From Cyanophora paradoxa (lineage: Eukaryota > Glaucocystophyceae > Cyanophorales > Cyanophoraceae): a stretch of 64,000 nt of DNA. Both the position numbers and the translations under genes were made by a program. The stretch spans positions 1 to 64,000 of the forward strand of contig QPMI01000691.1 in assembly GCA_004431415.1 (NCBI GenBank). The letters run 5' to 3'. This document shows positions 10,268 through 18,323 of this stretch, piece after piece. The notes under the pieces were generated by a model that saw only the letters and a list, made by a program, of their open reading frames with translations, did no database searches and was not told the origin of the DNA. How positions within the stretch are numbered: the first letter of the stretch is position 1; the number at the start of each line of letters is the position of its first letter.

Positions 10268-10445
10268 GCAATCTCAGCGTTGCGCGGCCATACAAGGAGC
10301 AATCTCAGGCTTGCGCAGCCACACACTGAGCAATCTCCGGCTTGCGCGGCCATACAAGGAGCAATCTCAGCGTTGCGCGGCCATACAAGGAGCAATCTCA
10401 GGCTTGCGCAGCCACACACTGAGCAATCTCAGGCTTGCGCAGCCC
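10268..10445. repeat. Tandem array A, 31-bp unit, six copies
   Basis: Units start at 10268, 10299, 10330, 10361, 10392 and 10423, an exact 31-bp spacing. Each unit opens GCAATCTC, followed by a GC-rich half (GCGTTGCGCGGCC or GGCTTGCGCAGCC). The first unit contains an inverted GCGCAA..TTGCGC pair. It is followed at once by AT-rich module copy 1. Overlapping open frames over the array are repeat artefacts. Confidence 0.9.
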
Positions 10446-10447
10446 GC

Positions 10448-10607
10448 GTGTATATGTATATGATATATATGAAAAAAAAAACAAGTTTTGGTAAAAACTA
10501 CAGCGCCGTGATCGCCATGACGCGGCGAGTCCGGAAAGCTATGATATATATATATGTCATGTGACATTATGATATATCATATACATATATCATTATGGTA
10601 TATACAA
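10448..10607. repeat. AT-rich module, copy 1
   Basis: A segment of about 155 bp, nearly identical to 10946-11100. It has a TATATG/ATATAT palindromic start, an A10 run, a GC-rich core (CGCCGTGATCGCCATGACGC), and then nested ATATAT palindromes around GTCATGTGACAT. The AT-rich arms could unwind or form cruciforms. Each copy directly follows a 31-bp repeat array. Confidence 0.85.
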
Positions 10608-10698
10608 GTCGCTCAAATTGAAGTCTTATAAGGTCTTATAAGAGTTGTCTTATAGAATTCTTTTCTAAAATCTTATATGGTCTTATAAGATTTAATGT

Positions 10699-10940
10699 GC
10701 GTACCGTAGCGCAGTACGCAAGCCACTTTGCGTACCGTAGCGCCGTACGCAGCCCACTGTGCGTACCGTAGCGCAGTACGCAGGCCACTGTGCGTACCGT
10801 GGCTCAGTACGCAAGCCACTGTGCGTACCGTAGCGCAGTACGCAAGCCACTGTGCGTACCGTAGCGCAGTACGCAGGCCCCTGTGCGTACCGTAGCGCAG
10901 TACGCAGGCCCCTGTGCGTACCGTGGCTCAGTACGCGCGA
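10699..10940. repeat. Tandem array B, 31-bp unit, eight copies
   Basis: Units start at 10699 and repeat every 31 bp to 10916. The core is an imperfect palindrome, GCGTAC-N9-GTACGC, followed by a CCACTGT-type spacer. The sequence differs from array A but the unit length is the same. It is preceded (10608-10698) by a CTTATAAG-rich stretch without genes and followed by AT-rich module copy 2. Confidence 0.9.
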
Positions 10941-10945
10941 ACGTA

Positions 10946-11100
10946 CATATGTATATGATATATATGAAAAAAAAACAAGTTTTGGTAAAAACTATAGCGC
11001 CGTGATCGCCATGACGCGGCGAGTCCGGAAAGCTATGTTATATATATATGTCATGTGACATCATAATATATCATATACATATATCATTATGGTATATACA
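10946..11100. repeat. AT-rich module, copy 2
   Basis: Near-identical direct repeat of 10448-10607, including the A-run, the CGCCGTGATCGCC core and the ATATAT/GTCATGTGAC palindromes. It closes the second array-plus-module unit. Confidence 0.85.
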
Positions 11101-11136
11101 TTTGGTATATGCGAAACTGAAAATATTCGTAGCTCG

Positions 11137-11490
11137 TCACCAGATCATCGTAAGGCTATGATGTTGGAGTCTATAAATATCTACTTTGTACGAGGAATCC
11201 AACGGTGATAGCGGCAAGGAGTGAATCGGTGATTTTAAGATGGGGTACTTACAATTTTCATGACTTTCTCCAGCTAAAATTTGCTTTGTGGAGTAGGGCA
11301 TACCCTCCATGCCATAGTTATCACATATGATGTTCTCATATGCCTCCATCAATCTGCGCAATTCTTTACTTTTCTGGGGTTGATGTCTTGGGGGACTTCC
11401 TATACTCATCATAATACTGCTGCCTGACTGCCTCCCACAGTTCAACCATGTCCTCAAGGGGATGTCATCATAGCTGCTATCTGAGTCCAT
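11137..11490 (-). CDS. Hypothetical 117-residue protein
   Basis: A minus-strand frame starting MDSDSSYDDIPLRTW, with a central stretch RRLMEAYENIICDNYGMEGM. The 3' part (after about 11265) is less protein-like, and a GTAAGT donor-like site lies there, so the frame may end artificially. No family recognised. It lies between the repeat region and the replication genes on the same strand as TVpol-S3H. The next 500 bp (11491-11995) is G/C-skewed low-complexity sequence (GGGGGGTTAGGGG types) with no convincing gene. Confidence 0.35.
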   Translation of the reverse strand: MDSDSSYDDIPLRTWLNCGRQSGSSIMMSIGSPPRHQPQKSKELRRLMEAYENIICDNYGMEGMPYSTKQILAGESHENCKYPILKSPIHSLPLSPLDSSYKVDIYRLQHHSLTMIW

Positions 11491-11995
11491 GGTGGTACTG
11501 GTGGGCTTATGTAAGACTGTTTGGGGGTTGGGGTGTCAAGAATCAATTTTTGGTGGGCACTTGGGGGGCTTGGGCTCTTCACCATGCTATATGAAGATGT
11601 CCTTAAGTGCTGGTGGCCTACAAGCAAGTGGGGTAGATTTTGGGGGGGTTAGGGGACTCAAGGGGAAGTTAGGGGGGGTTTCTGCCAACTGACGTCTTGT
11701 TGTTTAGGTTACCATTCTCAGTCTGGAAGGTGGGGTTTAGGGGGGATTAGGGGGTTGTTGAGTGGGTAGGGGGGTATTCTCTCACAACTCTATATATTTC
11801 TGGCTTGTTGCTTAAAAATGAAAAAGAGTTGGAGGCTATAGGAGTTATATATCCCCCCCTAGGTCCCCTAACCCCCCCACATGTATACATTATTACCATT
11901 TCTGGTCATAAAACAACCAGAAAGTAAAAAATGAAGGTCCCCCAGAAGGTCCCCCAGACGTCTTGAACCCCCCCCAAAAACCTATCATGAGCCCC

Positions 11996-14269
11996 CTAAT
12001 CCTCCTCCTCTTCCAAAAATTCTATCAACAGCCCACAGCTCTTGAAGTAAGCCATCATCTCATCCCACTTGAAGACATAACACTCCCTTCCACAATACTT
12101 GGTAGGCCTCACATATTCCAGTCCAGCCATCTCAATGTAGAACTTCCTTGAGCTGAATTCATTCTTGAATTTATTAATTGTAATGAACTGCTGGAACCAC
12201 TCCCACACCTGTTGCCTGTTCTCAGTCCTTGGTGTATCCTTGGTAATCTTTTGGGTGTCTACCAAATCCTTGGTGAACAAGGCAGTGACAGGAACACTTG
12301 CTTGTTGGGCAAGGTAGTAGCTGTTGGTCATTGGCCTGTCAGCATACCAGTTCACATCTGTGACATCCACCTTGTTTTTCAAGTAAAGGAATACCATGTG
12401 CTGGTTTCTTGGCTCCTTCAGCCAATTACCCAGTGACTTGAAATATTTCATGTCACCCTTTTTCTTGTCACTCACCTCCACAATCACAAACCTTCTATCT
12501 CCAGCCTCCACTTTGATTGGTAGGGTGTTGTTGGTAGTAAATATGATCCTGGCAAAATTCCTCACCTCATGAGAATTGACATACTTAGCCTCAATTACAA
12601 TTTTCTCAGCAGTGATCATGTCCTTGAGGGCATCACTGTTTGTGAAGGTGTCTTTGCCACTTGCCTCATTCACAGTGATAAGTAGTTTGTGCTTTCGCTG
12701 GTGGGCAAAGTTTCCAAATAAGTCCTTCAGTGGGTTGGCTGTGCTGAAAGCCAAGTCCCCACCCAGTATTTCATTTTGAAACCAATCCAATATGATGTTC
12801 TTCCCCACTCCTTGCTTTCCCTTGAAGATGATTGAAATCCCATTCAACTCCCCAGGTCTCTGAATAATGTGGGCAAAGTACTTCAGTATGTAATTGAATG
12901 TAGAAGCATCTTCACCACTGAGAATCATCATGTGGTCAAGGAATGGGCTAACATCTTCCTCAGTTACATCAGGAGGAATATCCATTTCACTCACATCCAT
13001 AAGCTCACCTTTCATACCAGCATAGGCATTAAACACCTTGGCAGTGGTGGAAGCAGATTTTACAGGAGGTGGGAGGAAGTCCAAGTAATCATACCTTGTG
13101 GCAGTCTCATCTTTCGCCCACTTTTTGATGAAGTTATGAGGCTCCATCTTCATAGACATTAGGTCAAACTCTGTGTACTGAATGTGAGGGTATACATCCT
13201 CAGCCAAGCTTTTGAAGCTGGTTGTGTCATACTTCTTGGTATGATCATTCCAAGACAAGACAAACCCAGGCTTCATAATGTGAGCAAGTCTGGCATCCAT
13301 GTAGGGCTTGATCTCCATGTAATCACAGTTGGTAGGAATTGGAGCAGTCTTGTAATCAATGTTGGAAAGGGAAGCTTGACATTCAGGTACATCAAACCCA
13401 CTGGCCATAGGTTTTTCCACAAAAGTCACCCTGTAGCCAGTTTTCCCCTCCACATAATCACTAACCTCTTCCAAAGCACTCAATACTTTGGGGTCTTTCC
13501 TGATCATACATCCATCAAAGACCAAGACATCCACATGGAGCTTAAGAGCACTGAAGTACTCACAAGCAGCCATTAACACCTGATTCTCAAGGTCACATAG
13601 TACCATATTCATGGTGGAACCAAGTACATTGCTTTCTTTCTTGCGCTTAGCAATAGCATAGAAGCGCTGCTTCTCAATCCCACCAATGAATTGATGGACT
13701 TTGGCCATTTCCTCTTTGAGATCACTGAAGTACTTGTGATTGATAAGGAGGCTGGAGAGGTCAGCCCCTTGCCCACCATTGATGACTGCCAGAATGCTGC
13801 GCTTGACATCAGCCTTGGATTTCTGGGTGACCTCACAGAGATCATCAAGAATTTCATCCCTGCTCTGAACATATTTGTTCAGCTGAGGAGTGGCAATTGA
13901 ATGTTTCTCACAATACTGAACAAGCAGGACAGGGTGGCAGTTCACAATGTCAATGTCATAGTAGTAGTCCTTGGAAATGGTGTGGCGAATTTCCCTACAG
14001 ATGCTTTGAAGGCTGGGGGTTTTTCCATCCACAAAGTACCTACCAGTGTTGTGCTTCACCTGCTTATATTTACAGGTGTGGTAGCCCTCATGATCGACGA
14101 TAGAAAGTAATTTCTGGATGATGGCTCTCATTTGGGTCTTGTCAGTTTCAGGGCGAAACTGGAGATTATCAAAGTTCTCCACCACCCATTTGAGGTTACC
14201 TCTGTGGATGCGCTCAGTGAGAATGAAGGTGTTGCCATTGGGGTTGATTGAGCTGAATGAGGGAGCCAT
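11996..14269 (-). CDS. TVpol-SF3 helicase fusion (replication protein)
   Basis: An intact 757-residue frame starting at 14269. The N-terminal third carries the transposon/virus polymerase (TVpol) motifs related to family A polymerases: motif A-like DIDIVNCHP (residues 105-113), motif B-like VINGGQGADLSS (162-173) and motif C-like VLVFDGCMI (248-256). The C-terminal half is a superfamily 3 helicase: Walker A GKQGVGKN (484-491), Walker B-like LLITVNEAS (529-537), motif C IIFTTNN (575-581) and an arginine-finger region DRRFVI (591-596). Such fusions replicate many PLV and virophage genomes by coupling unwinding to DNA synthesis. It is the last gene of a minus-strand run with the small proteins at 14368 and 14755. 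No damage seen. Confidence 0.85.
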   Translation of the reverse strand: MAPSFSSINPNGNTFILTERIHRGNLKWVVENFDNLQFRPETDKTQMRAIIQKLLSIVDHEGYHTCKYKQVKHNTGRYFVDGKTPSLQSICREIRHTISKDYYYDIDIVNCHPVLLVQYCEKHSIATPQLNKYVQSRDEILDDLCEVTQKSKADVKRSILAVINGGQGADLSSLLINHKYFSDLKEEMAKVHQFIGGIEKQRFYAIAKRKKESNVLGSTMNMVLCDLENQVLMAACEYFSALKLHVDVLVFDGCMIRKDPKVLSALEEVSDYVEGKTGYRVTFVEKPMASGFDVPECQASLSNIDYKTAPIPTNCDYMEIKPYMDARLAHIMKPGFVLSWNDHTKKYDTTSFKSLAEDVYPHIQYTEFDLMSMKMEPHNFIKKWAKDETATRYDYLDFLPPPVKSASTTAKVFNAYAGMKGELMDVSEMDIPPDVTEEDVSPFLDHMMILSGEDASTFNYILKYFAHIIQRPGELNGISIIFKGKQGVGKNIILDWFQNEILGGDLAFSTANPLKDLFGNFAHQRKHKLLITVNEASGKDTFTNSDALKDMITAEKIVIEAKYVNSHEVRNFARIIFTTNNTLPIKVEAGDRRFVIVEVSDKKKGDMKYFKSLGNWLKEPRNQHMVFLYLKNKVDVTDVNWYADRPMTNSYYLAQQASVPVTALFTKDLVDTQKITKDTPRTENRQQVWEWFQQFITINKFKNEFSSRKFYIEMAGLEYVRPTKYCGRECYVFKWDEMMAYFKSCGLLIEFLEEEED

Positions 14270-14367
14270 TCTATAATAGGGTGAGATAATTATTTCAGTG
14301 AACTATACCCTTAAGTACTTTTCAGAAAAAGGAGTAACTCCAATCAATTTTTTCGGACCCCCCACCC

Positions 14368-14559
14368 TCATACATAGGGATTTCGCTTCCTTGGCCGCCC
14401 CCTCCGGTCAGGAACAGCCTCTTCAAACAAATACCTGATACACAATAAAGCGCCTGCTCTGTACGTACTAACCCTTACATATTTCTTGTGAAGCTCTCGA
14501 AACTCTGGGTCATTTTGAATCCTGCGTTGGATGTATCTCATTTGCTTTGTGTATGCCAT
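14368..14559 (-). CDS. Small basic DNA-binding-like protein with AT-hook-like tail
   Basis: A 63-residue protein with the pattern RYIQRRIQNDPEFRELHKKY then YRA, followed by a C-terminal RRGRPRKR, a canonical AT-hook core (GRP flanked by basic residues). It shares the N-x-R..DPE(F/Y)RE..KK..S-x-YR layout with the 76-residue protein at 9310-9540. It lies 98 bp upstream of TVpol-S3H on the same strand. The likely role is DNA binding near replication genes (inference). Confidence 0.6.
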   Translation of the reverse strand: MAYTKQMRYIQRRIQNDPEFRELHKKYVRVSTYRAGALLCIRYLFEEAVPDRRGRPRKRNPYV

Positions 14560-14754
14560 TGCTTGATGCGTTTCCTCTTATAGTATAGTTGAGATTTCTT
14601 TTTAAGTAGATTTCACTCTTCAAAACGTTGGAGGGATAGCTTACATGCGCGTACTATTTTTTGGGTGGGCACCCAGTTACTCAGCCTCTTCTCAATCTTG
14701 CCACATTGAGTAATCATCTGATTAATCCAATGAACCTCCCCAAATCACAGAAAT

Positions 14755-15111
14755 TTATGTCCCAGAAGCATGTTTAAATAATGAGTTTCTGAGCTCTTTG
14801 CTCTTTTGAACAAAGATATTCTTGACATCACTCCACAAGAGTTTGATAATTGGATTTGACCCTTCACCATACTGCCATGTAGAGGAGTTACCAACCCGAA
14901 AATACCATAGTCCTTGTTTTTTACCTTCAGGGATTCTGTAAAGCACCTTGTGACTAAGAGCCAGACGGGCAACTTCAGCTATTGACTGGTCAGTGCCCTC
15001 CATGATACATCGTGAGACAGCTTGTTTAATAACCTCCTCATTCTTGGATTGGACAGCATCCACTTCAGTGGTGTCAATCGTGAGAATTCGAGCATCCATT
15101 GTGACAATCAT
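14755..15111 (-). CDS. Stand-alone D5N-like domain protein
   Basis: 118 residues. The central part (IAEVARLALSHKVLYRIPEG, then LWYFRVGNSSTWQ, then IIKLLWSDVKNIF) resembles the D5N domain normally fused in front of SF3 helicases in viral primase-helicases: a helix, a Tyr-Arg strand, a W-Y-x-F strand, a Trp, then an amphipathic helix. Here it is a separate gene at the head of the minus-strand replication run, while the TVpol-S3H protein downstream carries the helicase. It could help load the helicase in trans, or be a leftover of another replication gene. Similarity judged by eye. The start at 15111 lies in a short AT-rich divergent intergenic region shared with the polymerase gene. Confidence 0.5.
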   Translation of the reverse strand: MIVTMDARILTIDTTEVDAVQSKNEEVIKQAVSRCIMEGTDQSIAEVARLALSHKVLYRIPEGKKQGLWYFRVGNSSTWQYGEGSNPIIKLLWSDVKNIFVQKSKELRNSLFKHASGT

Positions 15112-15216
15112 CTTGATCTCCTTTGAATATAGTAGAGAAAATAATCTTTAAGTAGTAACTATACCAGCACTTAAAGAAATAAAATGTTCCCTATATAGAA
15201 TACAGCCCCCACAACC

Positions 15217-18200
15217 ATGCCCCGCCCCAGCCACTACCAAATTAAGGAGCTCCAGGACAAGATTCTCGGGAATCTGGCCTTCCTCCTTGCGAACCACTCC
15301 ATCAGTGAAAGCGAATATGAATCATACATAAGCCAAACCAACAAGAAGCTCAAGGGGCTTCAAGCTCTCAATCGAGAGCTATTAGGGAAAATTGACGCCC
15401 TTGATGAGACTGATCGCCTTGGCCAAATCCAAGTCGAACAAACAACCACAACTCAAGTCAGAGGAGATGAATACACTACCTTAATAAATGAGCATCGCGC
15501 TCTGAACAATAAATACATCGATTTCACAATCAGAGCTCAGCACCAGATCCTGACCACTCAAGAGTTTATAGACACCTACTCTGAGGAACTCCACACAAGG
15601 CTCCAAGATGCCATCAATTCACAGATGTCGATTAAAACTCGCTTTACATTTGTCTGTCGCTTTTCTAAGGCCAATAATTCGAGAGATTTTATTACCAAGC
15701 ACATTTACAGCACCTATGCTATCATGACAAGATCTCGAATCCTCACAAAAGAGACAGCTAAACTTGCCAAGGAATGCCAGTCGCAAATTAATGTCACAGA
15801 TAGCTACAGATTAGATAGCATCCAAGCCCTCAGGGTCATTGTTCTCTCCTTTAAGCCAATCTCAGGAGGAGCATTTATTCCATTGCCTGAGTGGCTAAAA
15901 AATAAACGCGCCATTGTCAATGTTAATAACAAGGACAATAGGTGCTTTGAATACTCCATCCTGAGCTATATTCACAAGGACGAAGTAAATAGCCACAAGC
16001 GCAATGAGACTTCCCAATACAGGAGGTGGTTCAAAAAAGAACTAAATTTCGAGGGCATTGAGTTTCCTGTGAAGGCGGATGCTGATACTATTGATCTCTT
16101 TGAAAATCTCAATCCAGCAATCTCTGTTAATATTTACGACCCCTCTAATTCTACAGAAGAAATTAATCTACTCCACAACAGCTCCTCAAGGAACAGGAAA
16201 CACCAAGTGGATCTGCTGCTAATTACAGACGAAAATGGTAACAGTCATTATACCACAATATTCAGCATGTCCAGAGTCTTAGCTAAAAATGATAAGCAGC
16301 GACTCCATTTCTGTAAAACCTGTTCCAACCACTTCAAGACTGAGGAGAAGCTTCAATCCCACATTCAAAGCAAACGTTGTGTGGATTGGAAGACAAGTGC
16401 TGGAGAGACCCCAAAACAACCCACATTCATTGAATATGGTCTTAAACATCTCTCAAAGACTGTATTCCTCCCAGTGATTGCCTATTGCTATTTCGATTTT
16501 GAAACAGATCAAGAAGGTATGTTCAAGATCAAATCAATCTCACTGACAGCTCTTCATAATAATAGAGTAGTACTCACTAAAACCCACTCCAGCATCTACG
16601 AGCTTTTATCTACACTCGACAAAGTAGCCCCAGAGCTATTCAAAGCCATATTTACCAACGTCCCAATGTCACTGACCAAAGAGCAGAAACGTACCCATTA
16701 CCTTGCTAAAACCTGCTACATCTGCCAAGGTGATTTCACCCAAGACAATTATAAAGTGAGGGATCATGACCATCAAACAGGCGATTTTGTAGGCACAGCA
16801 TGTCGCAAATGTAATCTCCACAGACGCACCAGCAATCTCACCAAGATTCCCATAGTGACCAATGATCTGTCCCTATCTGGAACGCAGATATTCAAGGCAG
16901 TCGCCTTAAATCCCGAAAAAAGGGTGGAAGTCCTCGCAAAATCGTTTGACAACTACATGTCGATCACCTGGGGCTGTTTCAAATTCATTGACATCAAAAA
17001 CTTTATTGATTATGGCGTCCAGAACGTGGAAGGATTAATGGAAAAGTTCCAGCTTTTCCGCCAGAAATCACACAAAACTTTTGGGATGGACGCTGCCCAC
17101 TATGTCTCAAGTCCAGGGCTTTCGTGGGACAGCATGCTATCGATTACCAAGCCCAAAATCGAACTCCTCTCCAACCTTGATATGTACAACATGGTTGAAG
17201 GCATGATCAGGGGAGGCCTTTCGATTATGAATCATAAATATGCCAAAAAGGAAAGGGACAGACACATTATATATTTGGATGCCAATAACCTATATGGATA
17301 TGCCCTGTCCCAAAAGCTACCCCTCTCGAATTTCCAATGGCACCCAGAACCCTCAAATTACGACCTGTCATCAGCAGAGGGGGCCATCTTAGAAGTTGAC
17401 ATCCATTATCCCCAGCACCTCCATCAACTCCACAAAGAACTGCCTCTTGTCATCAAGAGAACAGAAGATGGGCTACAAGCAGCCTGCCAAGACATATCCA
17501 ACTTTGTGGTGTCGAAACCTTTGCTCCAATTCATGGTAGCACAAGGCTTAAAGGTCACCAAAATCCACAGGGTGCTAACATTTACTGAGGCTGCCTTTAT
17601 GAAGCCCTACGTCGAATCCAATGCCCAAAACCGCAGAGAAGCCGCCTCCAAACCCGAAAAGGACTTCTTTAAGATCATGAACAACAGCCTATTCGGCAAA
17701 ACCATTGAGAAAGTGAGAGGAAGGTCGAATGTCAAGATTGCCACCAACGAAAAGCAATTTATGAAATACGCCAGATCGCCCCTACTCAAAGCAGAAACAA
17801 GACTAAGCGATTCAGCAGTAGCCTTCGAAATGCTACAGAAAGATGTCAAGTTAGATAAGCCCATAGCAATTGGTGCGTTTGTATTGGATCTTGCCAAGCT
17901 GCGCCTATTTGATTATTATTATAACACCATCAAGCGGAAATGGCCAGACTGTAAACTGCTTTTTACTGATACAGATTCGCTTTGCCTTCAAATAAATTCG
18001 AAAACTATAGCAAAAGACCTACAAGACATTGATACCCACCCCACAGAGCTTGGAAAGTTCAAAAATGAGTTTGAGGGCAGAACCATTATTGAATATGCTG
18101 GGGTAAGGCCGAAATGTTACAGCATTAAAACAGATGATGAGGAAATAAAAAAACTGGCAGGTGTTTGTAAGGAGACCATTCAAACAGATCTGTCTTTCCA

Positions 18201-18312
18201 AGATTATAAAGACTATGTGCTCCACCAAAAACCCAAGCAAATCGAAATGACTGTCCAAAAGAAGCTTGAAAATGAGACCTACAATGTGAAGATGTCAAAG
18301 ATTGCTTTCTAA
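15217..18312 (+). CDS. Protein-primed family B DNA polymerase (Polinton type)
   Basis: 1031 residues. The N-terminal region (1-350) is of the Polinton type, with a VNVNNKDNRCFEYSIL block (235-249) resembling the part sometimes described as OTU-like. A C2H2-like finger follows (FCKTCSNHFK..H..KRC, 365-388). The Exo I motif is YFDFETD (425-431). A Cys/His cluster of HNH/endonuclease VII style spans 500-535 (CYICQG..RDHDHQTG..CRKCNLHRR). Polymerase motifs are complete: A YLDANNLYGYA (686-696), B KIMNNSLFGK (819-828), C FTDTDSL (916-922). The Exo II and Exo III regions lack the expected Asp residues (see findings). It copies linear viral DNA using a terminal protein as primer. It is followed 11 bp later by the integrase on the same strand. 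Intact. Confidence 0.9.
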   Translation: MPRPSHYQIKELQDKILGNLAFLLANHSISESEYESYISQTNKKLKGLQALNRELLGKIDALDETDRLGQIQVEQTTTTQVRGDEYTTLINEHRALNNKYIDFTIRAQHQILTTQEFIDTYSEELHTRLQDAINSQMSIKTRFTFVCRFSKANNSRDFITKHIYSTYAIMTRSRILTKETAKLAKECQSQINVTDSYRLDSIQALRVIVLSFKPISGGAFIPLPEWLKNKRAIVNVNNKDNRCFEYSILSYIHKDEVNSHKRNETSQYRRWFKKELNFEGIEFPVKADADTIDLFENLNPAISVNIYDPSNSTEEINLLHNSSSRNRKHQVDLLLITDENGNSHYTTIFSMSRVLAKNDKQRLHFCKTCSNHFKTEEKLQSHIQSKRCVDWKTSAGETPKQPTFIEYGLKHLSKTVFLPVIAYCYFDFETDQEGMFKIKSISLTALHNNRVVLTKTHSSIYELLSTLDKVAPELFKAIFTNVPMSLTKEQKRTHYLAKTCYICQGDFTQDNYKVRDHDHQTGDFVGTACRKCNLHRRTSNLTKIPIVTNDLSLSGTQIFKAVALNPEKRVEVLAKSFDNYMSITWGCFKFIDIKNFIDYGVQNVEGLMEKFQLFRQKSHKTFGMDAAHYVSSPGLSWDSMLSITKPKIELLSNLDMYNMVEGMIRGGLSIMNHKYAKKERDRHIIYLDANNLYGYALSQKLPLSNFQWHPEPSNYDLSSAEGAILEVDIHYPQHLHQLHKELPLVIKRTEDGLQAACQDISNFVVSKPLLQFMVAQGLKVTKIHRVLTFTEAAFMKPYVESNAQNRREAASKPEKDFFKIMNNSLFGKTIEKVRGRSNVKIATNEKQFMKYARSPLLKAETRLSDSAVAFEMLQKDVKLDKPIAIGAFVLDLAKLRLFDYYYNTIKRKWPDCKLLFTDTDSLCLQINSKTIAKDLQDIDTHPTELGKFKNEFEGRTIIEYAGVRPKCYSIKTDDEEIKKLAGVCKETIQTDLSFQDYKDYVLHQKPKQIEMTVQKKLENETYNVKMSKIAF

Positions 18313-18323
18313 TCCCAATATAG

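Noticed and set aside
10209-10564. Open frames across array A
   Set aside because: They translate the 31-bp repeat in all frames and have no upstream gene signals.
10268-10940. CRISPR-like appearance of the 31-bp repeats
   Set aside because: The arrays are direct head-to-tail tandem repeats without unique spacers, and the setting is eukaryotic/viral, so they are not CRISPR arrays.
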